Assembly (NCBI GenBank): GCA_022772735.1
Contig: JALEZD010000006.1
Coordinates: forward strand, 1-62,979
Origin: Erysipelotrichaceae bacterium
GTDB lineage: Bacteria > Bacillota_I > Bacilli_A > Erysipelotrichales > Erysipelotrichaceae
DNA length: 62,979 nt
Direction: 5' to 3'
The position numbers and the translations under genes were made by a program. The notes beneath the pieces were generated by a model. The model was not told the origin of the DNA, did not search any database, and was given only the letters and a program-made list of their open reading frames with translations. Positions 1-8,779 of this stretch are shown piece after piece. Position 1 is the first letter of the stretch. Each line of letters starts with the position of its first letter.

Positions 1-30
1 CTCTCCTGTTTCCTCTACTTTATTTTACCA

Positions 31-96
31 TTAAAAAAGTAGATAAGACCTTTTGTTTGAGAGAACAGGATTTCTTATCTACCTCGTTAGTATATC
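31..96 (-). ncRNA. Candidate short minus-strand hairpin RNA
   Basis: On the minus strand a 10-bp perfect stem (arms at 73-82 and 39-48, 24-nt loop) is followed directly by a T-tract (38-31), as in an intrinsic terminator. A TATACT -10-like box sits just upstream (complement of 89-94), so a transcript would begin at about the stem. The loop contains CCTGTT, which could pair with AACAGG in the sequence read next (complement of 5-10), a possible pseudoknot. I do not recognise a known RNA family. It may be a tiny regulatory RNA or the leader of a gene beyond the left edge. Confidence 0.25.
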
Positions 97-140
97 AATT
101 TTTTTTGCGCTTGACTATACTTCTTTGTCAACAGGCTGAA

Positions 141-168
141 ACGAACTCGTTTGAGTTCGTTTTTCTTT
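141..168. terminator. Intrinsic terminator beside metK 3' end
   Basis: An 8-bp stem ACGAACTC/GAGTTCGT with a GTTT loop is followed by TTTTTCTTTT on the plus strand. The T-run favours plus-strand transcription arriving from beyond the left edge, but the hairpin also lies just past the metK stop and could serve both directions. Confidence 0.6.
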
Positions 169-1265
169 TAAAATTTCAATGTCTTAATTTTTTCCCATGG
201 AAATTCTTCTCTTCCAAAGTGACCATATGAAGCTGTTTTTGCATATATAGGTTTTTTTAAGTCTAATTCTTTAATAATGTTATATACAGAAAAATCAAAA
301 TTATTTTCGATTATTTCTAATATTTTTTCATCGCTAATTTTATTTGTATTAAATGTATCAATCATTATTGATAATGGTTTTGCCATACCTATTGCATAAG
401 ATACTTGTATTTCAATTTTTTCGGCAAGTTTTGCTGCAACAATACTTTTTGCAACATATCTTGTATAATATGCAGCACTTCTATCTACCTTAGAAGGATC
501 TTTGCTTGAAAAGCATCCTCCTCCAATTCTTCCAGCACCACCATAAGTATCAACAACAATTTTTCTTCCTGTTGTACCACTATCTCCAAAACTTCCACCC
601 AAAATAAAGCTTCCACTTGGATTAATTATAAATTCTGTTTTTTCATCAATTAAATTTCTATCAATTATTGGATTAATTACTTTGTCTATAATGTAGTTTC
701 TAAGACTTTCTTGGGTAATGTCTTTTGTATGTTGAGATGATACAACAATTTTATCAATCCTTTTAACTTTATTTCCTTCATATTCAATTGTTACTTGAGA
801 TTTACCATCAGGTTTAAGTGGTGAATTTGAGTCACTTTTTCTTACTGTTTCTAATTGTTTAGTAAGTTTATGAGCAAGTAAAATTGGTAGAGGCATTAAT
901 TCAGGTGTTTCATTTGTTGCATAACCAAACATTATCCCTTGATCACCTGCAGAAGTTTCACTATTTTGTACAGCGTTATTTATTTCAGGTGATTGTTTTG
1001 AAACTTTTACAATAACATTATATTCTTCCTCATACCCAATGTCTTTTAATGTTTGTTTAGCAATTTTTTCAAAATCTAAATTAGCTTTAGTAGTTGCTTC
1101 TCCGTAAATAAATATCAACTCATCTTTGATTGTTGCTTCAACAGCTATGTGACTATCTTTATCTTGTGATAGTGCCTCATCCAATATTCTATCTGCAATT
1201 GTGTCACAAATTTTATCTGGATGACCAACAGTTACTGATTCGCTTGTAAAAAATCTTTGTTTCAT
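168..1265 (-). CDS. metK: S-adenosylmethionine synthetase
   Basis: Makes S-adenosylmethionine from methionine and ATP in the cytoplasm. The 365-residue protein carries the N-terminal HPDK motif (VGHPDKICD), the ATP-site sequence GDQGIMFGYA and the glycine-rich P-loop-like stretch GGGCFSSKDPSK near residue 250. It is slightly shorter than the usual 380-400 residues, with no domain missing. The start is ATG at 1265, preceded by AAGGAGAA. An in-frame extension of 11 residues (KK/RR-rich) upstream has no ribosome site and lies in the riboswitch expression platform. The gene stands alone and is controlled by the SAM-I riboswitch immediately upstream. Confidence 0.97.
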   Translation of the reverse strand: MKQRFFTSESVTVGHPDKICDTIADRILDEALSQDKDSHIAVEATIKDELIFIYGEATTKANLDFEKIAKQTLKDIGYEEEYNVIVKVSKQSPEINNAVQNSETSAGDQGIMFGYATNETPELMPLPILLAHKLTKQLETVRKSDSNSPLKPDGKSQVTIEYEGNKVKRIDKIVVSSQHTKDITQESLRNYIIDKVINPIIDRNLIDEKTEFIINPSGSFILGGSFGDSGTTGRKIVVDTYGGAGRIGGGCFSSKDPSKVDRSAAYYTRYVAKSIVAAKLAEKIEIQVSYAIGMAKPLSIMIDTFNTNKISDEKILEIIENNFDFSVYNIIKELDLKKPIYAKTASYGHFGREEFPWEKIKTLKF

Positions 1266-1300
1266 ATTATTTCTCCTTTTTTTAAATGTCTTTTTCAATA

Positions 1301-1428
1301 AAAAAACTCTTTAAAGAAAGAGCTAAGTTTTATAAGCTATTTCTTTATCGTTGTTAGCATTACCACCTTGCTAGAGGTTGGTATGAGTTCTTAGAGCTAA
1401 CTCTCTCCCTCATTCTTGATAAAAAGAC
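1301..1428 (-). promoter_or_regulatory. SAM-I (S-box) riboswitch controlling metK
   Basis: Read on the minus strand, a P1 helix (CTTTTTATC near 1426-1418 with GATAAAGAA at 1349-1341) encloses S-box core pieces: ATCAAGA, GAGGGAG, CCAACC and AAGGTGGTAATGC. It is followed by the terminator stem CTCTTT/AAAGAG (1322-1307) and a T-run (1306-1301) shortly before the metK ribosome site. This fits a transcriptional OFF switch at high SAM. Sequence match and position before metK are both direct; the exact folding was judged by eye. Confidence 0.88.
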
Positions 1429-1496
1429 ATAATTATTAAAACATTATACAATGTTATTGTCAAATGATATTATAATATTGTTATGATGAGGTGTTT

Positions 1497-2636
1497 ATGA
1501 AATTTAAATTAAGTAAAGAAGCTTTAGAAAATATATTAACTTATTCAATTTCTGGTATTTGTATTGTTTTTTGTTATTTTATTCTAAAAAATTTTGATGG
1601 AATAAAGACAACCTTTGTAAATTTCCTAAATATAATTATGCCATTTGTATTTGGTATGTGTATAGCATTTATTGTTTTGCCAGTTGTAAAAAATATTGAA
1701 GGTGTTTTATTAAAAAATTCTAGATTGAAAAATAAAACAAAAAGGGTTATTGCAGTTTCTGGTGGAATATTATTTTTGATATTAGTTGTTGCAAGCTTTT
1801 TTGCAATATTAATCCCACAACTTTATTCAAGTGTAAATACATTAATTGGATTACTCCCTGGATATTTAGAAAGTGCAAAGAATTTGACATTAGATTTTTT
1901 AGTTGGAAGTACTCAATTTAATCAAATTTTCGATAAAATCATTGAGTATGGAAATGTATTACTTACAACACTTCTTACAAATGCATCAACGTTTTTACCA
2001 TCATTATTAAATTATTCTTATTCATTTATTATTACAATTGGTAATATGCTTATTGGATTGATAATTGCAGTCTATATGTTACTAGATAAAGAAAGATTTA
2101 CATTACAAGTCAAAAAGGTTATGTATTCTATACTACCTAAAAGTTTTGGTGATAAATTAGGATATGTAGGTGACCTTACTGCAAGAATGTTTAATCAGTT
2201 TATTTTTGGAAAAGCACTCGACAGTTTAATTATTGGTGTGATTTGCTTTATTGTTCTTCAAATAGCGAATTTTCCATATGCATTACTAATAAGTTTTATT
2301 GTTGGTCTTACAAATATGATACCTGTATTTGGACCATTTATTGGTGCAATACCATCAATATTTATTTTGTTGATAATTGATCCAATAAAAGCGGCGTGGT
2401 TTGCGTTATTTATTTTGATTTTACAACAAATTGATGGAAATATAATTGGACCATCAATATTAGGTGATAGTATGGGACTACCCAGTCTATGGATAATGTT
2501 TTCTATAATAGTTGGTGGAGGGCTATTTGGAATTGTCGGTATGTTTATTGGTGTTCCAGTATTTTCAGTAATATATATACTTTCTAAGTCATTAGTAGAT
2601 AAAATTTTGATAAAAAAAGGTCTAGAAATAAAATAG
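1497..2636 (+). CDS. AI-2E/PerM family membrane transporter
   Basis: A 379-residue polytopic membrane protein of the AI-2E exporter (UPF0118, PerM/YtvI-like) family. The N-terminus has two hydrophobic segments, and the C-terminal half carries the family-typical stretch PYALLISFIVGLTNMIPVFG and GPFIGAIPS, then QQIDGNIIGPSILG. Members transport small molecules or ions (some are Na+/H+ antiporters, some were linked to AI-2); the substrate here is unknown. I chose ATG 1497 because GAGGTG lies a few bases upstream; an in-frame GTG six bases earlier overlaps that site. Monocistronic, ending in a bidirectional terminator. Confidence 0.88.
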   Translation: MKFKLSKEALENILTYSISGICIVFCYFILKNFDGIKTTFVNFLNIIMPFVFGMCIAFIVLPVVKNIEGVLLKNSRLKNKTKRVIAVSGGILFLILVVASFFAILIPQLYSSVNTLIGLLPGYLESAKNLTLDFLVGSTQFNQIFDKIIEYGNVLLTTLLTNASTFLPSLLNYSYSFIITIGNMLIGLIIAVYMLLDKERFTLQVKKVMYSILPKSFGDKLGYVGDLTARMFNQFIFGKALDSLIIGVICFIVLQIANFPYALLISFIVGLTNMIPVFGPFIGAIPSIFILLIIDPIKAAWFALFILILQQIDGNIIGPSILGDSMGLPSLWIMFSIIVGGGLFGIVGMFIGVPVFSVIYILSKSLVDKILIKKGLEIK

Positions 2637-2660
2637 CTGTGAAAATTATTCACAGCTTTT
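2635..2660. terminator. Bidirectional terminator
   Basis: A 9-bp stem AGCTGTGAA/TTCACAGCT is flanked by T-runs on both strands. It separates the convergent transporter gene (whose TAG lies in the stem) and nfu. Confidence 0.8.
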
Positions 2661-2902
2661 TAAAACATATTTTCATCTAATTTAACACCTTTTACTTCAG
2701 AAACTTCATCACATAGAATTGCTTCGATTCCATCGTATAAAGTACTATCCATTGCAGAACATCCTAAACATGCACCAACAAGTCTAACAGTAACAATACC
2801 ATTTTCATCAAAACTAACAAATTCTACATCTCCACCGTCTCTTTGAATATAAGGTCTTATTTTATTTATTGTGTATTCAATTCTTTCTAAAACATCTTCC
2901 AT
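2660..2902 (-). CDS. NifU C-terminal domain (Nfu) iron-sulfur carrier
   Basis: An 80-residue single-domain Nfu protein. It carries the CxxC cluster-binding motif (GACLGCSAM, about residues 49-57) and the RDGGDVEF signature of the family. Nfu proteins bind a [4Fe-4S] cluster at a dimer interface and pass it to apo-enzymes, which would suit the many Fe-S proteins in this window (RnfB/C, PFOR, PflA). The start is ATG 2902, preceded by AGGAGG; a six-codon upstream extension lies over that ribosome site. It follows the YuiD-like gene by 11 bases and is probably co-transcribed with it. Confidence 0.93.
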   Translation of the reverse strand: MEDVLERIEYTINKIRPYIQRDGGDVEFVSFDENGIVTVRLVGACLGCSAMDSTLYDGIEAILCDEVSEVKGVKLDENMF

Positions 2903-2913
2903 GTTAAAGCCTC

Positions 2914-3375
2914 CTAACACTTATAAAAATAATACAACAATAAAACGATTAAAGCACCTAATATGACACCACCAATTACTTCAATCCATTTATGACCAAG
3001 AACTTCTTTAACTTTTGTTTTATATATAGGTGATGTTAAGTCCAAGTCTGTTAGCTTTTGTAAATCTCTTAATAATTGTTGTGTAATTTTTATATTTTGA
3101 CCAGAATAAAATCTAACATTTGCAGCATCATATAAAATAATAATTGAAAAAGAAACTGTAACTGCAAATAAAGTTGATGAGAATTTTTCTTGAAATCCTA
3201 CAGATAAACTTAATGCAGTAACAAGTGCAGAATGTGAACTTGGGAATCCTCCACTTGCAAAAATTTGTTCAAAATCCCATTTTTTATTTTGTAAATAGTA
3301 TATAAAAGGTTTTAATACTTGGGCAACTATTAAAGCAATAATTGAAACCCAAAGAGGAAACATTATATCTGTCAT
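2914..3375 (-). CDS. Divergent PAP2-family membrane protein (YuiD-like)
   Basis: A 153-residue protein of the DUF212/YuiD family, distantly related to PAP2 phosphatases and haloperoxidases. It has three or four hydrophobic segments and the conserved GGFPSSHSALVTAL motif (about residues 42-55), plus the C-terminal LGHKWIEVIGG. Its biochemical role is not established; some relatives are discussed as lipid-phosphate phosphatases. Start ATG with AGGAG seven bases upstream. First gene of a two-gene minus-strand unit with nfu. Confidence 0.87.
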   Translation of the reverse strand: MTDIMFPLWVSIIALIVAQVLKPFIYYLQNKKWDFEQIFASGGFPSSHSALVTALSLSVGFQEKFSSTLFAVTVSFSIIILYDAANVRFYSGQNIKITQQLLRDLQKLTDLDLTSPIYKTKVKEVLGHKWIEVIGGVILGALIVLLLYYFYKC

Positions 3376-3454
3376 ATATTAACTCCTAACTTTTAAAGTA
3401 TAGCACATTAGAATAATGGTGTGCTATAATATTTGATTAGAAGAGGTGGATATA

Positions 3455-3820
3455 GTGCAGTATAAGATTGGTCAAATTGTAGAAGGAGTTATTACAGGTA
3501 TTCAACCTTATGGTGCATTTATAATACTGGAAGATAAAACTCCTGGTTTAATTCATATTTCTGAAATTAGTGAAGGATTTGTAAAAAATGTAGAAAACTT
3601 TGTGAAGATTTCAGATAAAGTTAAAGTAAAGATTATTGATTACGATGAAAAAAATAATCAAGCGAGGTTATCTTTAAAAGCGATTAATTCTAATAGTTTT
3701 AGAAAAGAAAGAAAATCACTTAAGTATGGTAGTTTACCTCCAATGAAAATAGGGTTTAAATCGATTAAAAACTCTATGGATAAATGGATAAAAGAAGCGA
3801 AGGAGAAAAAAGAAATATGA
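3455..3820 (+). CDS. S1 RNA-binding domain protein (YugI/CvfD-like)
   Basis: A 121-residue protein with one S1 domain at residues 3-75 (GQIVEGVITGIQPYGAFI, then PGLIHISEIS) followed by a basic tail. It resembles the general stress/virulence S1 proteins YugI and CvfD, which associate with ribosomes. I favour the GTG at 3455, six bases after GAGGTG; a GTG nine bases upstream would overlap that ribosome site. The stop TGA overlaps the ATG of pgi (ATGA), so the two are translationally coupled. The TGA here is a true stop, which argues against a Mycoplasma-type code. Confidence 0.9.
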   Translation: MQYKIGQIVEGVITGIQPYGAFIILEDKTPGLIHISEISEGFVKNVENFVKISDKVKVKIIDYDEKNNQARLSLKAINSNSFRKERKSLKYGSLPPMKIGFKSIKNSMDKWIKEAKEKKEI

Positions 3821-5091
3821 TTAAATTTGATTCAAGTCATGCACTTTTAAATGAAAAAATTAGTGATTATCAACAAGACGTTTCAAAAGTTCATAAAATG
3901 ATTCATGAAAAAACCGGCAAAGGTAACGACTTTTTGGGATGGGTTGATTGGATTTTAAATTATGATAAAAACGAGTTTGAAAAAATAAAAGAAGTTGCAA
4001 ATAAGGTTAGTGATAAAGCAGAAGTTTTATTGGTATGTGGAATTGGTGGATCATATTTAGGTGCACGAGCGGGAATTGAAATGATTCAAGGTCTATATGC
4101 TAAAAATAAAACTGAAGTGATTTTTGTTGGTAATAGTTTTTCTAGCACATATCTTAGTCAAGTTATTGAATATATAAAAGATAAAAGTGTTGTTTTAAAT
4201 GTTATTAGTAAATCAGGAACAACAACTGAAACAGCTCTTGCATTTAGAATATTAAAAAAATTTATGGAAGAAAAATATGGTAAGGAAGAATGTAAAATTC
4301 GTATTATCGCAACTACTGATAAATCTAGAGGAACATTAAAAGCACTTGCGGATAAAGAGGGATATGCTACATTTGTAATTCCAGATGATATTGGTGGTAG
4401 ATATTCTGTAATAACACCTGTTGGATTATTGCCTATGGCAATTATGGGAATAGATATTGATGAAATCTTTAAAGGTTTAAAAGCTGCTTATACCGATTTA
4501 AATGAAGAATCACTTGAAAAAAATGCTGCATATCAATATGCAGTTTCTAGAAGAATATTACAAAATCAAGGTAAAGATGCTGAAATGCTTGTTACATATG
4601 AACCACAAATGACATTAGTTGGTGAATGGTGGAAACAACTTTTTGGAGAATCAGAAGGAAAAGAAGAAAAAGGTATTCTTCCTACTTCTGCAACTTTTTC
4701 TACAGATTTACATAGTTTAGGGCAATTTATCCAAGAAGGTAAAAAAGTTTTATTTGAAACATTATTATTAGTTGAGAAACCTGCTGAAGATTTAATATTC
4801 CCTTATGATGAAAACAATGATGATGGAATGAATTATTTAAGTGGAAAAAGCATTGATTGGGTAAACAAAATGGCAATGCAAGGAACACTTGATGCTCATG
4901 AAATAACAGGTAAAGTTGGAAACTTAATAATTACAATGGAAGACACATCTGCATATACTTTTGGATATATGTGTTATTTCTTCTTTATATCATGTGCTAT
5001 GACATGTTATTTATTAGATATTAATCCATTTAACCAACCAGGTGTAGAAGTTTACAAGAAAAACATGTTTAAACTTTTAGGGAAAAATTAA
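3817..5091 (+). CDS. pgi: Glucose-6-phosphate isomerase
   Basis: Interconverts glucose-6-phosphate and fructose-6-phosphate in glycolysis. The 424-residue length is typical of Gram-positive Pgi. The sugar-phosphate (SIS) domain shows GIGGSYLGARAGIE near residue 75 and VISKSGTTTETA near residue 130; the catalytic Glu lies in the LFGESEGKE region, with the C-terminal QPGVEVYKKN motif. The start ATG 3817 has AAGGAG upstream and overlaps the previous stop by four bases. Ends at a strong bidirectional terminator shared with apbE. Confidence 0.97.
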   Translation: MIKFDSSHALLNEKISDYQQDVSKVHKMIHEKTGKGNDFLGWVDWILNYDKNEFEKIKEVANKVSDKAEVLLVCGIGGSYLGARAGIEMIQGLYAKNKTEVIFVGNSFSSTYLSQVIEYIKDKSVVLNVISKSGTTTETALAFRILKKFMEEKYGKEECKIRIIATTDKSRGTLKALADKEGYATFVIPDDIGGRYSVITPVGLLPMAIMGIDIDEIFKGLKAAYTDLNEESLEKNAAYQYAVSRRILQNQGKDAEMLVTYEPQMTLVGEWWKQLFGESEGKEEKGILPTSATFSTDLHSLGQFIQEGKKVLFETLLLVEKPAEDLIFPYDENNDDGMNYLSGKSIDWVNKMAMQGTLDAHEITGKVGNLIITMEDTSAYTFGYMCYFFFISCAMTCYLLDINPFNQPGVEVYKKNMFKLLGKN

Positions 5092-5150
5092 AAAACTCAC
5101 ATTGAACTGTCATATTTTATAGGGCAGTTCATTTTTTGTGAGCTTTTTTA
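5092..5150. terminator. Bidirectional terminator between pgi and apbE
   Basis: A two-part stem, CTCAC/GTGAG outside and GAACTG/CAGTTC inside, is flanked by T-rich stretches on both strands. It sits between convergent genes. Confidence 0.8.
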
Positions 5151-6254
5151 TTCCCAAATAATTTTTTCTTCTAAATTATCAGTATACGCAATATAATAAT
5201 TATCTTTTACTTTTACATTATTTGTATCTATTTTATTTTTTGAAATCCAAACAACTTCTAAAGTTTTTTCTGGATATTTTTCTTTAAAATCTTTAATCAA
5301 TTTTTTTCCACTTTCAATATCAAGTGTAAATAATGTTGTACTTAATATATCTGCAATACCGCTATCATTAGTTATTATACTTACTGAATTATAATACTCT
5401 GCAGGATATAAAGTTGAAGGATTAATAATGTGATGATAAGTTTTATTATCTTCACCAATATAGTATCTTTGATAATCACCACTTGTTACAAATGACATAC
5501 TTCCGTCCATTTTTATGGCGATGATACTTTGTGATGAACCATTAGGATGTTGTATTCCAACTCTCCAAGGTGTTCCATCCAACTTGGTATTTATTGTTCT
5601 GTTATTTCCTCCAGCATCAACAACTCCGACTACTATATTTTTTTCTTCAAGATTCTTTGCCACAAATTCTGTCGCAAATCCTTTTGCAATTCCGCCTACA
5701 TCTAAAGATGCACATTCTTTTGTAAGAAATATGGTATTTTCTTTTTCATCAATTTCCACATTTTCCCAACCAACACATTTTTGAGCTTCTAATAATTCAT
5801 CTTGATTAGGTACTTTTCCAAGTTTTCCTTCTGCCATTAAATCAAGTCCCTCAGTTCTATATTTATGCCAAATTTTTAAAACAGGGCCAAGTGTAATGTC
5901 AAATTCTCCATTAGAAATTGTATAAAACTCTTTTGCTTGTTTAACTAAATCAATTATAACTTTATCTACTTTTACTTTTGATATACCTGCATTGTCATTA
6001 ATAGTTTTTATATTATTTATCCCTTCATAGTTATGGTAAATATCAAATAATTTATTCAATCTTTCAAATTGATTAATTGAATTGTTAAAGTATTCATCAA
6101 ACTCTTCTTGTGTTTTACTTGCGACTTTGATGCTTATATAAGTATCAAAGCCTGCACTTACACTAGCGTTTGAAAACATAGTTAGTTCTTCTTTTTTTTG
6201 TGTACAGCCACTTAACAGTAAAGCCAACATTGTGATTATTTTAATTTTTTTCAT
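5148..6254 (-). CDS. apbE: FAD:protein FMN transferase lipoprotein
   Basis: Transfers FMN from FAD to a threonine of flavoproteins such as RnfG and RnfD. The 368-residue protein begins with a lipoprotein signal peptide ending in LLLSGC (lipid-modified Cys 17), so the enzyme acts at the outer face of the membrane. Family landmarks are FDITLGPVLKIWH near residue 120 and DVGGIAKGFATE near residue 185, followed by DAGGNN and TSGDYQRYY. It is divergent from the rnf operon, whose C-terminal FMN-site motifs (TGAT in RnfD, SGAT in RnfG) are the likely substrates. Confidence 0.95.
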   Translation of the reverse strand: MKKIKIITMLALLLSGCTQKKEELTMFSNASVSAGFDTYISIKVASKTQEEFDEYFNNSINQFERLNKLFDIYHNYEGINNIKTINDNAGISKVKVDKVIIDLVKQAKEFYTISNGEFDITLGPVLKIWHKYRTEGLDLMAEGKLGKVPNQDELLEAQKCVGWENVEIDEKENTIFLTKECASLDVGGIAKGFATEFVAKNLEEKNIVVGVVDAGGNNRTINTKLDGTPWRVGIQHPNGSSQSIIAIKMDGSMSFVTSGDYQRYYIGEDNKTYHHIINPSTLYPAEYYNSVSIITNDSGIADILSTTLFTLDIESGKKLIKDFKEKYPEKTLEVVWISKNKIDTNNVKVKDNYYIAYTDNLEEKIIWE

Positions 6255-6288
6255 GTGTGTAATTATATCATATTACCAGAATATAGTA

Positions 6289-6317
6289 TAGAAATACGTT
6301 ACATCAAATGATATAAT
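6289..6317 (+). promoter_or_regulatory. rnf operon promoter
   Basis: An extended -10 (TGaTATAAT, TATAAT at 6312-6317) lies 17 bases after a weak -35 (TAGAAA, 6289-6294). It is about 30 bases upstream of the rnfC ATG in the apbE-rnfC divergent region. The same TAGAAA-17-TATAAT arrangement precedes the PFOR gene. Confidence 0.6.
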
Positions 6318-6349
6318 ATCCGTGTTCTATATATGAAAGGGTGGATAGT

Positions 6350-7642
6350 ATGTCATTTTTGTTTGGGCAGATGAACCTTCATTTAAATGGTCAAAAAGAG
6401 CTAAGCTCTCATAAAGAAACAATTAAAATTCAGGCGCCATCTGTCGTTAAAGTACCCTTGGTTTACGGTAATATTGTTTATAACTTACTTGTAAAAGAGG
6501 GTGATGAAGTAAAAGTTGGTACTAAGATTGCAGAAAGAAATGATCATTTTTATGTGCCAGTTTACTCACCAGTTTCTGGTGTTGTAAAAGGTGTTGAAAA
6601 AGTTATTAATTCGTCTTTAAAACCAACTGATCATATTTCTATCGAAAACGATGGTAAATATGAAGTTAATAAACCTTTATCTCCACTTGATTTTTCAACT
6701 GCAAGTAATGAAGAATTAGTTGAGTTTGTAAAGCAAGCTGGAATTGTTGGGTGTGGAGGAGCAGGATTTCCTACATATGTAAAATATAACAATCCTAAAA
6801 ATATTGAAACATTGATTATTAATGCGGTGGAATGTGAACCGTTTATTACAGCTGATTACAAGATGATAGATACAAATATGGATCTTCTTGTTACAGGTGT
6901 TAGAGCTATGTTTAAAATGTCTAATGCAAAACAAGCGTTAGTTGCGATTAAAAAAACAAAAAAAGATTTAATAGGAAAATTACAAAAAGCATTTAGTGAA
7001 TATGAAAATATAAAAGTTTCTTTAGTTCCTGATGTGTATCCAATGGGTTGGGAAAGAACTTTGGTATATGAATTAACTAAAAAAAGATATCAAAAATTAC
7101 CTTCTGAAGCTGGTTGTATTGTAAGTAATGCGACAACTGCAATAGCTCTTGCGAATGCATTAGTTAATGGTATGCCAATAACTCAGAAAGTTGTTACTGT
7201 TTCAGGTGATGGAATAAAAGAACCAACAAACGTTCTATGTTTTGTTGGTACACCTGTAAAAGAACTTGTTAATACTTGTGGTGGATATATTAGTGAAAAT
7301 ATCACTGTTATTGATGGAGGTCCAATGATGGGACGCTCTGTAACATCAGATGAGTTTGTAATAACTACAAGCACAAACGCTATAACTGTATTGCAAAGTA
7401 AAAAGGAAAAAGAAATTCCTTGTTTAAGATGTGGAAGATGTAGTGATCATTGCCCTGCAGGTCTTCAACCAGTAAGAATTAATATGGCTAATAAAACACA
7501 AGATATAGTTGCATTAGATAAGTTAAGAGTTAATGAATGTATAGAATGTGGACTTTGTACATTTGTATGTCCTTCAAAAATAGAAGTTACTGAAGGTGTA
7601 AGAAGGGCAAAGCGTTACATGGCATTGAAGGCTAAGAAATAG
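6350..7642 (+). CDS. rnfC: Rnf complex subunit C, Fe-S NADH-binding subunit
   Basis: Peripheral subunit carrying the NAD(H)/FMN site and two [4Fe-4S] clusters of the Rnf ion pump. The 430-residue protein has the glycine-rich GIVGCGGAGFPTYVK at about residue 135, ECEPFITADYKMI at about 165, and two C-terminal ferredoxin motifs, CLRCGRCSDHCPAG and CIECGLCTFVCP. The start is ATG 6350 after AAAGGGTGG; an in-frame GTG nine bases earlier overlaps that site. It leads a seven-gene operon and stops with TAG 13 bases before rnfD. Confidence 0.96.
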   Translation: MSFLFGQMNLHLNGQKELSSHKETIKIQAPSVVKVPLVYGNIVYNLLVKEGDEVKVGTKIAERNDHFYVPVYSPVSGVVKGVEKVINSSLKPTDHISIENDGKYEVNKPLSPLDFSTASNEELVEFVKQAGIVGCGGAGFPTYVKYNNPKNIETLIINAVECEPFITADYKMIDTNMDLLVTGVRAMFKMSNAKQALVAIKKTKKDLIGKLQKAFSEYENIKVSLVPDVYPMGWERTLVYELTKKRYQKLPSEAGCIVSNATTAIALANALVNGMPITQKVVTVSGDGIKEPTNVLCFVGTPVKELVNTCGGYISENITVIDGGPMMGRSVTSDEFVITTSTNAITVLQSKKEKEIPCLRCGRCSDHCPAGLQPVRINMANKTQDIVALDKLRVNECIECGLCTFVCPSKIEVTEGVRRAKRYMALKAKK

Positions 7643-7655
7643 TAGGGGGTAAGTT

Positions 7656-8768
7656 ATGAAATTAGTTTATAAGGTATCTCCAAATTATCGTGATAGTTTA
7701 TCGACGCAAGAAATAATGATTAAGTTATGTCTTGGACTTTTAGTGGTTTTTATAGCTAGTGATGTATACTATTTTGTTAATTATGGAGTTGAGTTTGGTT
7801 TAAGGGCAATTGGACTTTTAATAAGTTCAATTATAAGTGCCATTTTAACTGAAGTTGTTTGGTGTTATTTTACAAAAAAGAACATTAAAGAGAGTTTAAT
7901 GGCTTCATTTCCTTGGGTGACTGCAATTATTCTTACATTAATGTGTCAAGTTTCAGTAAGTTATTATGCACTTATTGTAAGTACAATATTATGTATATTT
8001 TTTGGTAAATTAGTTTTTGGTGGCTTTGGTCAAAATGTTTTTAATCCAGCTGCCTTAGGTAGATCAATAATTGCTGCAAGTTTTACTTCAAGTGTAGTAA
8101 ATGATTTTGTTACAGGAGCTACTCCAACATCAACGATATCATCAATGGGGTGGTTTATGAGTGAAGCAACATTTAATAATGCAATAGGAAAATTTAATGG
8201 ATTATTCGGGTTGTTTTTAGGTACACATTCAGGTGCAATTGGAGAAACAAGCGTTTTAATTATTTTGTTAGTCGGTATATATTTAGCATTCAAAAATGTT
8301 ATTGATTATCGAGTACCTGTAGTATATATTTGTACATTATTTTTCACTACATTAATTATTGGGTTAATTAATGGTCAAGGGATTTGGTTTCCATTGTTTC
8401 ATGTTTTAACAGGTGGTGCTATGTTTGGAGCAGTATTTATGATGACTGATCCCGTAACAAATCCAACTGTAATTCCAGGAAGAATTGTATTTGCGATGGG
8501 ATGCGCATTTTTAACAGTTTTAATTAGAATTAATGCAAACTTGCCAGAAGGTGTTATGTATTCAATTTTATTAATGAATGCTTTAACTCCTGCAATAGAG
8601 AAAATTTTTGATTGTGGGCAAATACAAGATGAAAAGAAAAACTTAAAATATGTATTGATTACTTTAGTATGTGGAATATTAATTTGTGTAGGAATGTCTT
8701 TATACAAAGTAAGCAACACAGAGGTAGTTAGTAACAATAGTGCTAAAGTTGTAGCACTTTATAAATAA
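7656..8768 (+). CDS. rnfD: Rnf complex subunit D
   Basis: A 370-residue integral membrane subunit with many hydrophobic segments. It has the covalent-FMN motif TGAT (threonine 156, in DFVTGATPTST) and the family stretches FGGFGQNVFNPAALGR, HVLTGGAMFGAVFM and DPVTNPT. In known Rnf and Nqr complexes this subunit, with G and E, forms the ion-translocating core. Ribosome site AGGGGG before ATG. The flavinylation target fits the adjacent apbE. Confidence 0.96.
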   Translation: MKLVYKVSPNYRDSLSTQEIMIKLCLGLLVVFIASDVYYFVNYGVEFGLRAIGLLISSIISAILTEVVWCYFTKKNIKESLMASFPWVTAIILTLMCQVSVSYYALIVSTILCIFFGKLVFGGFGQNVFNPAALGRSIIAASFTSSVVNDFVTGATPTSTISSMGWFMSEATFNNAIGKFNGLFGLFLGTHSGAIGETSVLIILLVGIYLAFKNVIDYRVPVVYICTLFFTTLIIGLINGQGIWFPLFHVLTGGAMFGAVFMMTDPVTNPTVIPGRIVFAMGCAFLTVLIRINANLPEGVMYSILLMNALTPAIEKIFDCGQIQDEKKNLKYVLITLVCGILICVGMSLYKVSNTEVVSNNSAKVVALYK

Positions 8769-8779
8769 GGAGGAACGTG

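Noticed and set aside
3817-3820. Mycoplasma-type code with TGA as tryptophan
   Set aside because: TGA is a sensible stop at several overlapping gene junctions (S1 protein/pgi, mraZ/rsmH, sortase/pyrR), and Trp in conserved motifs is TGG.
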